NCBI RefSeq assembly: GCF_037893185.1
Contig: NZ_CP140772.1
Location: 2,108,001-2,172,000, forward strand
Reading direction: 5' to 3'
DNA length: 64,000 bases
DNA from: Chitinophaga sp. 180180018-3
Lineage (GTDB): Bacteria; Bacteroidota; Bacteroidia; Chitinophagales; Chitinophagaceae
Shown: positions 36,426 to 43,400 of the stretch, piece by piece
Position numbering within the stretch: position 1 is the stretch's first letter
How the letters are laid out: every line of letters starts with the position of its first letter
Program-made: the position numbers and the translations under genes
The notes under the pieces: model-generated
What the model was told of the DNA's origin: nothing
What the model saw: only the letters and a program-made list of their open reading frames with translations
The model's database searches: none

Positions 36426-37313
36426 TTATTCTGCTTTGAAATAGAAACGAATGGTGCCGAATTGTTCTTCCGGTGCATCCGGATTGGCGTTGTATTTCAG
36501 CTGTCCGCTGCTGGCTGCTCTCTTGGCGATTTCGATCAAACGCGGATTACTGATGGTAGACCCTCTCATGCTAAAAGTGGCTGAAGTCACATTTCCTTTC
36601 TGATCTACTTTTATATTAATGGCTACATAGCCGGTTTCTGTTCCGTCATAGGTGACCTGCGGCCTGCCAATCAGGCTACGGCCATTCAGGTGAAAATCGG
36701 AGCGACCACCACCAAGCCCGCCGCCGGTATATCCACCACCATTGGGATTGCCGCCAAGCTGGCCTCTGTCGCCGGGTTTGCCGGTGTTACCTTCGCCGGT
36801 GGCGTTGTTGGAGCCGTTTGCACTGTTACCACTATTCGCACTGTTGCCGGTACCACCGGAAAATACGGCTTTCGGCTTTGGAGCGGGAGGAGCTGGTTTG
36901 GGCGGTGCTTCTGTTGGTTTCTTTGTTACTTTAACAGGCTTGGGTTCCAGCTTTTTAGGAATTTCCTTAGGCTTTTCCACGGGTTTTTCCGGCTTCTTTA
37001 TTTCCGGAGCATCTTCTTCATCCTGGGTGGCAATATCCTGTTGGGGCTCGCTATGATCGGGTGCCGCAGTAGCAGGTGTTTCCGCAGGAGCCGGCTCAGG
37101 CGCTGCCGCACTCGGGGGATTAGGGTTTAATGGCTGCTCATCTCCCATACCATCGTCGGATGTGCCAAGATTCACTTCCATGCCCAAATCCTGATCAGGT
37201 AAAGGGGGAGGAGCGGAGAAACCGGTAAATATCAGCGCCACTAACAGTAACGCATGAACGCCGATAGTGATGCCTAGTGCCTGAATATTTTTCTTGCCTT
37301 TTTTTTCCTCCAT
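36426..37313 (-). CDS. TonB-like energy transducer
   Basis: A 295-residue protein with one N-terminal membrane helix (about 12-32), a long periplasmic Pro/Glu/Lys-rich spacer (about 60-150, with repeated EKP and KPxP), a Gly/Asn/Ser-rich stretch (about 150-205) and a C-terminal TonB-type domain (VAINIKVDQKGNVTSATF... GTIRFYFKAE). It should pass membrane energy to outer membrane receptors. No exbB or exbD lies next to it; upstream is a divergent MFS gene. A TAACTTTG element lies at 37342-37349. Confidence 0.85.
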   Translation of the reverse strand: MEEKKGKKNIQALGITIGVHALLLVALIFTGFSAPPPLPDQDLGMEVNLGTSDDGMGDEQPLNPNPPSAAAPEPAPAETPATAAPDHSEPQQDIATQDEEDAPEIKKPEKPVEKPKEIPKKLEPKPVKVTKKPTEAPPKPAPPAPKPKAVFSGGTGNSANSGNSANGSNNATGEGNTGKPGDRGQLGGNPNGGGYTGGGLGGGRSDFHLNGRSLIGRPQVTYDGTETGYVAINIKVDQKGNVTSATFSMRGSTISNPRLIEIAKRAASSGQLKYNANPDAPEEQFGTIRFYFKAE

Positions 37314-37341
37314 GATAACCTTATTGAGCGCCTGTTTAGAC

Positions 37342-37349
37342 CAAAGTTA
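37342..37349 (-). promoter_or_regulatory. Candidate -7 element of the tonB gene
   Basis: Minus-strand TAACTTTG fits the Bacteroidota -7 consensus TAnnTTTG exactly, about 28 bases before the tonB start. No matching -33 TTTG is present at 20 bases. Confidence 0.45.
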
Positions 37350-37396
37350 ATATTTTGATCCAGAAAAAATAATCACTCCCCCAAAGAGGAATTTCA

Positions 37397-37404
37397 GATC
37401 TTTG
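37397..37404 (+). promoter_or_regulatory. Candidate -7 element of the MFS gene
   Basis: GATCTTTG, the same -7 variant seen before the peroxiredoxin gene, lies 47 bases before the MFS start. The -33 position is not conserved. Confidence 0.35.
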
Positions 37405-37450
37405 CAAAAATCATGCTGTTAATCCCGATCAAAACCATTTCGTCGATTTT

Positions 37451-38695
37451 ATGAACCTTGTCCGACAAACCGTTCGTCTCTATCAAAATGCCTATACTGG
37501 CTTGTCTCCGGCCACCTGGTGGCTGTCTCTGGTGTTGCTGATCAACAGGAGCGGCACGATGGTCATTCCTTTTATGACCGTATATCTCACTCAACATTTA
37601 CACTTCAGTATTGCCCAGGCCGGCCTGGTGATGGCCTGCTTTGGCTCCGGCGCCATTGTTGGCGCGTTACTGGGCGGGTGGCTGTCCGATAAAATAGGTT
37701 TCTACCAGGTACAGTTCTGGAGCCTATTCTCTAACGGTTTATTATTCATTTTATTGGGTCAGATGCGCACCTTTGAGCAAATATGTATTTGTGTATTTGT
37801 CATGAGCTCTGTAGGCGACGCCTTCCGCCCCGCGAACAGTATTGCCATAGCTGCCTACAGCGCCCCCGAGAACCGCACCCGGTCTTATGCCCTGAACCGC
37901 CTCGCGGTAAACCTTGGCTGGTCCGTAGGCCCCGCTGTCGGCGGTATCCTGGCCAGTTTCAGCTATCAGCTGCTGTTCTGGGTAGATGGTTTCACCTGTA
38001 TGGCTGCTGCCATACTCATGCGGATCTTCCTGCCTCCGGTGCCAGCACCGCCAAAGGTGAAAACTGCCGCCAGGCCTAAGGAAGACAAAGTCTGGCACGA
38101 TCACATATACATCTGGTTCCTCTTTTTTGGGATGATAAATTCCATTTGCCTGTTCCAGTTTTCCAGTATTGTTCCCCTGTATTTCAAGGATGTTTTGCAC
38201 CTTGAAGAATGGGCGATAGGACTGAATATGTCGCTCAATGGCATCCTTATCGCTTTGGTGGAAATGGTGATGGTATACCGCCTCGAAGGTACCCGTCCAA
38301 ACCTTTATTTCGTGGCCCGTGGCGCGCTGGTGGTATGTATAGCATATCTGCTGCTTTGCGTACTGCCTCCATACTGGGCGCTGGCTTCAGCGTTTATGAT
38401 CGTGATCACCTTCGGCGAAATGTTCTGCCTGCCGTTTATGAACAGTTTTTGGATCGGACGCAGCCGGGATCATAACCGCGGACAATACGCCGCATTGTAT
38501 ACCATCTCGTATTCTCTGGCAAATATTGTATCGCCTACCACCGGTGCTTTCGTGGTAGATCACCTGGGATTTAAGCTCTGGTGGGCCATTACAGCAATCG
38601 GGTGCGTGCTGTCAGGAGCTGGCTTCTGGTGGCTCCAGAAGAAGCTGGGCAGTCAGATAGCTCCTAAACCCAGGCTTTCAGAAGCGGGCAGATGA
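37451..38695 (+). CDS. Major facilitator superfamily transporter
   Basis: A 414-residue protein with about 12 membrane helices split by a cytoplasmic loop near residue 210 (rich in Lys and Pro). The loop after helix 2 has GGWLSDKIGFY, the MFS motif A, and NRLAVNLGWSVGPAVGGIL resembles motif C of exporters, so proton-coupled drug or metabolite efflux is likely. Substrate unknown. The AraC regulator gene follows 74 bases later on the same strand and could control it. Confidence 0.88.
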   Translation: MNLVRQTVRLYQNAYTGLSPATWWLSLVLLINRSGTMVIPFMTVYLTQHLHFSIAQAGLVMACFGSGAIVGALLGGWLSDKIGFYQVQFWSLFSNGLLFILLGQMRTFEQICICVFVMSSVGDAFRPANSIAIAAYSAPENRTRSYALNRLAVNLGWSVGPAVGGILASFSYQLLFWVDGFTCMAAAILMRIFLPPVPAPPKVKTAARPKEDKVWHDHIYIWFLFFGMINSICLFQFSSIVPLYFKDVLHLEEWAIGLNMSLNGILIALVEMVMVYRLEGTRPNLYFVARGALVVCIAYLLLCVLPPYWALASAFMIVITFGEMFCLPFMNSFWIGRSRDHNRGQYAALYTISYSLANIVSPTTGAFVVDHLGFKLWWAITAIGCVLSGAGFWWLQKKLGSQIAPKPRLSEAGR

Positions 38696-38769
38696 CAAAA
38701 ATTGTTAATCACTATACAGATATTGTTCGTAAAATGATTTTTATGGGGAAAAAGTAGTAAAATTGGTAA

Positions 38770-39654
38770 ATGAAAGTGATCCAATTTACCGTTCCCGTGG
38801 CCGAAGAAGGTGCTGTAGTGGTACAGGAAGATATACTTCCTTACTTCTATAACTACCTGCACAGGCATAAAGAGGCACAAGTGACGTTGATTATAAAGGG
38901 AGAAGGCACATTGATTGCAGGCAATTATACCCAGCCCTTCAAAGCAGGCGACATATACGTAATCGGGGCCAACCAGCCGCATATGTTCAAGGGTGATGCC
39001 CGCTATTTTGAAAACATACAGGAAAAGAACATCCACGCCATCCATATTTTCTTTGATCATGAAAACGCCCTGCAGGGCCTGTTTTCACTGAAAGAAATGG
39101 AACCTGTCCGGAAGTTCCTCCAGCTATCGGCCAACAGCATGCAACTACCTGCAGAGCACAGCGAAAAAATCGGGGCGGAAATTCTGAAGGTATCGCAACT
39201 CAGTGGCGCCGAGCGGTTACTGACATTCGTTAACATGCTGGTGTATTTTGCTAAACAGGTGAAGAACTGGAAATCTTTATCCACCGGCTTCTCCAGGCAT
39301 TCTTACAGTGAGTCGGAAGGGCTCCGCATGAATGATATCTACCAGTATACACTGGAGCACTATGCAGAAAATATTACGCTGGGGCAGATTGCCGGAGTAG
39401 CGCATCTGACTACTTATGCTTTCTGTAAGTATTTCAAGAAACACACCCGTAAAACCTATCTCGAATTCCTGAATGAGATCAGGATCAATGTAGCGTGTAA
39501 GAATATTATCAATGGTGATTACGACAGTATTGCTGCAGTGGCTTATGCCACCGGCTACAACAATCCCATTACTTTCAACCGGGTTTTCCGCAAAGTAACC
39601 GGGATGTCGCCCACTGCCTACGCAAAGCAATATAGGTTCGCGGAAGTGTACTAG
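38770..39654 (+). CDS. AraC-family transcriptional regulator
   Basis: A 294-residue regulator. The N-terminal 100 residues form a cupin-like sensing domain (TLIIKGEGTLIAGNYTQPFKAGDIYVIGANQPHMFKG). The C-terminal AraC HTH spans about 190-290, with ITLGQIAGVAHLTTYAFCKYFKKHTRKTYLEFLNEIR and the second helix-turn-helix SIAAVAYATGYNNPITFNRVFRKVTGMSPTAYAK. Effector unknown; it may be a sugar or small polar molecule, as for related cupin-type members. Candidate target: the MFS gene before it. Confidence 0.92.
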   Translation: MKVIQFTVPVAEEGAVVVQEDILPYFYNYLHRHKEAQVTLIIKGEGTLIAGNYTQPFKAGDIYVIGANQPHMFKGDARYFENIQEKNIHAIHIFFDHENALQGLFSLKEMEPVRKFLQLSANSMQLPAEHSEKIGAEILKVSQLSGAERLLTFVNMLVYFAKQVKNWKSLSTGFSRHSYSESEGLRMNDIYQYTLEHYAENITLGQIAGVAHLTTYAFCKYFKKHTRKTYLEFLNEIRINVACKNIINGDYDSIAAVAYATGYNNPITFNRVFRKVTGMSPTAYAKQYRFAEVY

Positions 39655-39678
39655 CGGCCCGCTTCAGAGGATATTACA

Positions 39679-39710
39679 ACAAAGGTCCGGCGTACGCACC
39701 GGACCTTTGT
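39679..39710. terminator. Bidirectional terminator between AraC and radical SAM genes
   Basis: A perfect 12-bp stem (39679-39690 with 39699-39710), 8-base loop, followed by a T-rich tract on the plus strand and preceded by an A-containing tract serving the minus strand. It separates two convergent genes. Confidence 0.85.
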
Positions 39711-39733
39711 TTATTTATTGCTGTGATAAATTA

Positions 39734-41029
39734 TCAGTGTGCAAAATCAGTCATGTAATCCCCTTTGATCCGCTCCATCGGAGGGTTAAAGTAGCCGAAC
39801 TTCACTTCGGGGAACTCTTCGTGGATCAGTTCCATCAGCTGTTTGATACCAAGGCATTCACCGGTTTCAGTAAGGCCCAGTTTGCCGAGGTACCAATCCG
39901 GATCAATATTGAAATTACGCCACTGTATCATGTTGAGTTTTGTTTCCCTGATCAGTTTGCGTAGTGCTTCATATTCCTCTGCACTGTCGGTCATTCCCGG
40001 GAATACAAAGTAGTTGATAGATGACCAGCCACCGAATTCCCTCACTACCTTCAGGCTTTCCACAATATCATCGAAAGTATAGTTGTTGGGCCGGTAGTAA
40101 GGCGTATAATACTTTTCCTGGGCCGAATTGAGGCTCACGCGGATGCTGTTCAGTCCTGCTTCACAAAGCGCCCTTACAGCATCAGGCTTGCTGCCGTTGG
40201 TATTGATATTGATACTGCCTTTGGGGGTATGTTTGCGTATTTCTCTGATCGATTCCCTGATGGTTTCCCACATCAGCAGCGGTTCTCCTTCGCAGCCCTG
40301 TCCGAAGCTCACGATAGGATAGGGGGCTGTTTCCAGGTGTGGTACGGTGTACTCCACTATTTCCTCGGCTGTAGGTTTGAAACGAAGCCTGTCCTGTGTG
40401 GAAACAATCGTTTCTTCTTCCGGCTGAAATGATATACATCCGATACAGTTGGCATTGCACGCCGGAGAAGAAGGAATAGGGCATTCCCATCTTCCCATAA
40501 AATAATTACGGGCAGCAGGGCATTCGTAAGTAAGTGCGCAGTTCTCTGCCAGGTGCTGTACCAGCCTGTTATGAGGGTAGGCCTGCAGCAGCGTTTTTAC
40601 GCCCTGTTTTACCTTTTTGGCGTCGAATCCGGCGCATTCCTGACGTATATCAGATTCGATACGGGTAGCAGGCACATAGAACTTGCCATCCAGCCACCCA
40701 ACTGCAGTATAGCAGAATAACGGAAGCGTGGGAGCGTCCGGCATTGTTTCATATGCTGCGAGGTAGAAGCCTGTATGGGCGGGCGGAATAAAGGCAGCTA
40801 CTGCCCATCCTTTCTCACACAGCTCCATATCGCCGGTTTTTGCGTTGATACCGATGCCTCTGCGGCCGGGAAGCTCATACAGATTACCTCCTTCCGGCAA
40901 CTCTATCCATTCATCTGCTTCCACCGGCCACGCATCCCAGCCGCTACGGCCGGTTACGTGTAATGTGGTGTCTTCAAAAATATTCCCGTTACCGTCGGAG
41001 TATAATATGTAAGGTGTTTGTTTCAGCAT
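39734..41029 (-). CDS. Radical SAM enzyme with a large N-terminal domain
   Basis: A 431-residue protein. The radical SAM motif CNANCIGC (Cys191, 195, 198) binds the [4Fe-4S] cluster that cleaves S-adenosylmethionine; GQGCEGEPLL and NINTNGSKPD are further family signatures. About 185 residues precede the motif, which is unusual, and contain Cys106, 132, 164, 170 and 183 that could hold an auxiliary cluster. The substrate is unknown. It is the last gene of a minus-strand operon with a membrane protein and an agmatinase-family protein, 20 bases after the former. Confidence 0.88.
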   Translation of the reverse strand: MLKQTPYILYSDGNGNIFEDTTLHVTGRSGWDAWPVEADEWIELPEGGNLYELPGRRGIGINAKTGDMELCEKGWAVAAFIPPAHTGFYLAAYETMPDAPTLPLFCYTAVGWLDGKFYVPATRIESDIRQECAGFDAKKVKQGVKTLLQAYPHNRLVQHLAENCALTYECPAARNYFMGRWECPIPSSPACNANCIGCISFQPEEETIVSTQDRLRFKPTAEEIVEYTVPHLETAPYPIVSFGQGCEGEPLLMWETIRESIREIRKHTPKGSININTNGSKPDAVRALCEAGLNSIRVSLNSAQEKYYTPYYRPNNYTFDDIVESLKVVREFGGWSSINYFVFPGMTDSAEEYEALRKLIRETKLNMIQWRNFNIDPDWYLGKLGLTETGECLGIKQLMELIHEEFPEVKFGYFNPPMERIKGDYMTDFAH

Positions 41030-41049
41030 TGTATGATGTTATTCATTAT

Positions 41050-41637
41050 TTATTGCAGCCTGCGCTGGAAAAAGGTGTTTAATTCTTCCCGTTGCTCTTT
41101 CCCGGGCTCGTCCAGTATCTCCAGCTGCAATACTTTGTTATTCTTAAAATCGATAGTGAGCAGGTCGTTCCGTAAAATTACGTTATTCAGCTCGTTCCAG
41201 CCAACCAGCTTTTGCGAAAACAAGGTTGGCAGGATGATACCGGTAGTGTCCATCTTTACGAAGGAAGGCTGAAAGATTTTGTATTCCATCCATCCTACGT
41301 AAGCCATGCCCAGCCCTACCAGGAAAAGCAGCATCGCTGTAATGGGCTGCAAATGCGACAGGAAATACAGGCTACTGGTGATACAAATGATAGCTTCCAG
41401 CATTCTCGCCACAGTATTGGCTTCCGTAAATTTTTTGAATTTCTTCATGGTAAACGGAAAGCTGATACAGCCTATGCCCATCAACAGGAAAAATACTACG
41501 AGGAACCAGTTAGGCTGCGCCTCCCGGTAAACCCCGATGGCATTGAACAGAAATAAGATGCCCGTAAGGCCGTGCATCACCGGTAGTAACCGGATTCTGC
41601 TGGCGGTATTGGGATGCAGAATGCGCAAACGTTGCAT
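41050..41637 (-). CDS. Membrane protein of unknown function, possible PH-like C-terminus
   Basis: A 195-residue protein. About four hydrophobic helices lie in residues 18-125, with basic loops between them (MKKFKKFTEANTVARM). The C-terminal 70 residues (FVKMDTTGIILPTLFSQKLVGWNELNNVILRNDLLTIDFKNNK) read like a small beta domain similar to bacterial PH-type domains. I do not recognise a named family. It sits between the agmatinase-family and radical SAM genes, 16 and 20 bases from each, so the three are probably co-expressed. Confidence 0.7.
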   Translation of the reverse strand: MQRLRILHPNTASRIRLLPVMHGLTGILFLFNAIGVYREAQPNWFLVVFFLLMGIGCISFPFTMKKFKKFTEANTVARMLEAIICITSSLYFLSHLQPITAMLLFLVGLGMAYVGWMEYKIFQPSFVKMDTTGIILPTLFSQKLVGWNELNNVILRNDLLTIDFKNNKVLQLEILDEPGKEQREELNTFFQRRLQ

Positions 41638-41653
41638 GAACAGAAATCTAAGA

Positions 41654-42697
41654 TTAAGAATTAGCGCTCACCAGCAGGTTACAAAGCTTGAACAACACGC
41701 GGGCACCCACATTGGCATCCCATTCATCGTGCGATGTACTTACTTCGTTCAGGTCAAATCCAATCAGCTTACGGCCGCTTTCCAGCACGCGTTTGAAAAG
41801 ATAATATACCTGTTCGGTTTCGAAACCTCCCGCTACAGGCGTGCCTGTATGCGGGCATAATTTAGGATCCAGTCCGTCGATATCAAAGCTGATATACACC
41901 TGCTGCGGCAATGCTGCTACGATGCTGTCGCAGATCGATTTCCAGGTTTCGCCCTCATACTGCCGTTCCTTAATCTGCTTGTCGAAGAAGGTTACTACCC
42001 GTCCTTCGCTGTTCCTGATATAATCTGCTTCTTCCTCGCAATAATCACGTATACCTACCTGCACCAGCTTGCTCAGCTGTGGTACCTCTGCCAATGCGTT
42101 GAACATGATGGAGGCATGGGAATACTGAAACCCTTCATAGGCATCGCGCAGATCGCAGTGTGCATCGATCTGCAGAATACCAAATTCTCCCTTATGCTCG
42201 CCTATGGCCTTGAAATAACCCAGCGGCGTGCTGTGGTCGCCTCCTACAAGGCCTACCAGCTTACCTTTCTCCAGCAGTGCTTTCGTTTGGTTATATACCC
42301 ACTCGTTCATCGCCCTGGTGCCATTGCTGACATCTACCAGCGTTTTCTTCAAAAATTCATTCTCAGTAATATCTCCCCCTTCGGTCAGGAACTTCAGATA
42401 AAGCTCCGCTTCCTTACGCAGGTAATCGCTGCGCAACAACAGGTGCTTGTCTGGCTCACGCATGTAGAAACCCTGTTTCCAGCCGTCTTTTACATCTGCA
42501 TCGTAAAGATCTACCTGGAACGATGCCCTGAAAATATGCTCCGGGCCGCGGGCAGTACCGTTATTATATGACACGGTTACTTCCCAGGGAACAGGTAACA
42601 ATACCAGTTTCGCCTCATCTTCGGAAAATGGTAAACCAAAAACGTTGTTCGACAACAAGCCCACCGAGTTAGGGTCAAATTGAGATAAATCTGCCAT
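41654..42697 (-). CDS. Agmatinase/arginase-family ureohydrolase
   Basis: A 347-residue enzyme of the ureohydrolase fold with a binuclear manganese site: His155 (GGDHST), Asp178, His180 and Asp182 (DAHCDLR), and the later SFDIDGLDPKL. Members release urea or formamide from guanidino compounds such as agmatine, arginine or formiminoglutamate; the sequence alone does not decide which, though agmatinase is the usual Bacteroidota annotation. The first gene of a three-gene operon; a perfect TATCTTTG lies at 42727-42734. Confidence 0.88.
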   Translation of the reverse strand: MADLSQFDPNSVGLLSNNVFGLPFSEDEAKLVLLPVPWEVTVSYNNGTARGPEHIFRASFQVDLYDADVKDGWKQGFYMREPDKHLLLRSDYLRKEAELYLKFLTEGGDITENEFLKKTLVDVSNGTRAMNEWVYNQTKALLEKGKLVGLVGGDHSTPLGYFKAIGEHKGEFGILQIDAHCDLRDAYEGFQYSHASIMFNALAEVPQLSKLVQVGIRDYCEEEADYIRNSEGRVVTFFDKQIKERQYEGETWKSICDSIVAALPQQVYISFDIDGLDPKLCPHTGTPVAGGFETEQVYYLFKRVLESGRKLIGFDLNEVSTSHDEWDANVGARVLFKLCNLLVSANS

Positions 42698-42726
42698 GAT
42701 AAAGTCGTACTTTTCTAAATTCGGCG

Positions 42727-42734
42727 CAAAGATA
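42727..42734 (-). promoter_or_regulatory. -7 element of the agmatinase-family operon
   Basis: Minus-strand TATCTTTG fits TAnnTTTG exactly, 29 bases before the start codon. The expected -33 position reads GAGG rather than TTTG, so the site may need an activator. Confidence 0.5.
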
Positions 42735-42818
42735 GGATTCTGTTTACTTACAGCCCTCCTTCCTGTAAAAAGAATTGCCTTTTATATAAAAAATGTCGGA
42801 AGAAGGTCATTTTTGACG

Positions 42819-42826
42819 TAATTTTG
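42819..42826 (+). promoter_or_regulatory. -7 element of the ccmE-ccmF transcript
   Basis: TAATTTTG fits TAnnTTTG exactly and points toward ccmE, leaving a leader of about 100 bases. No clear -33 element. It is back to back with the agmatinase promoter. Confidence 0.45.
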
Positions 42827-42934
42827 CCGATCAATCGGAAACTAATAACTAAGGGCAAAAAGAGGATCAGACAAATTGCGTGTGGATAAGGGTTTTGCAG
42901 CTTATGTCAATTCAATAGGGAAGATAATTTTCAT

Positions 42935-43333
42935 ATGAAAAAAACAAATATTATTCTGCTGGTGGTGATTGCGGTAGCAATCGGAGTGATAGTCACAATG
43001 GTAGGAGATTTCAGTACCTATGAAACTTTCGCGACAGCTCGTGAGAAAGAAGGAAAAGAGTTCCATGTAATCGGGAAGCTCGATACCCTGAAAGCAATGA
43101 ATTACGATCCTGCTAAGGATGCCAACCTGTTCAGCTTCTACGTGCACGATAAAACCGGAGAATCGCATAAAGTGATCTTCTACGGTGCTAAACCTACCGA
43201 CTTTGAAAAGGCCGAATCCATTGTACTGACCGGCAAGATGGAAGGAGATGAGTTTCACTGCAGTAAAATACTGATGAAATGTCCTTCCAAATATAAAGAC
43301 GACCAGGTAGCAATGGGCAGCAAGCAGATGTAA
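42935..43333 (+). CDS. ccmE: Cytochrome c maturation haem chaperone, CXXXY type
   Basis: A 132-residue protein with one N-terminal membrane helix (residues 5-23) and a periplasmic OB-fold domain. CcmE carries haem from CcmC to CcmF by a covalent bond to a His in HXXXY. Here the equivalent motif is CPSKY (Cys116 to Tyr120), that is CXXXY, the variant I recall from archaea and Desulfovibrio (system I*). Cys109 is another nearby cysteine. The ccmF gene follows by 67 bases. Confidence 0.88.
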   Translation: MKKTNIILLVVIAVAIGVIVTMVGDFSTYETFATAREKEGKEFHVIGKLDTLKAMNYDPAKDANLFSFYVHDKTGESHKVIFYGAKPTDFEKAESIVLTGKMEGDEFHCSKILMKCPSKYKDDQVAMGSKQM

Positions 43334-43400
43334 GCTCTTTTGCCGATCACCGGACCGCCGGGATCCCGATGCCGGAATTTTAACATCTTAGAGGAATTTT

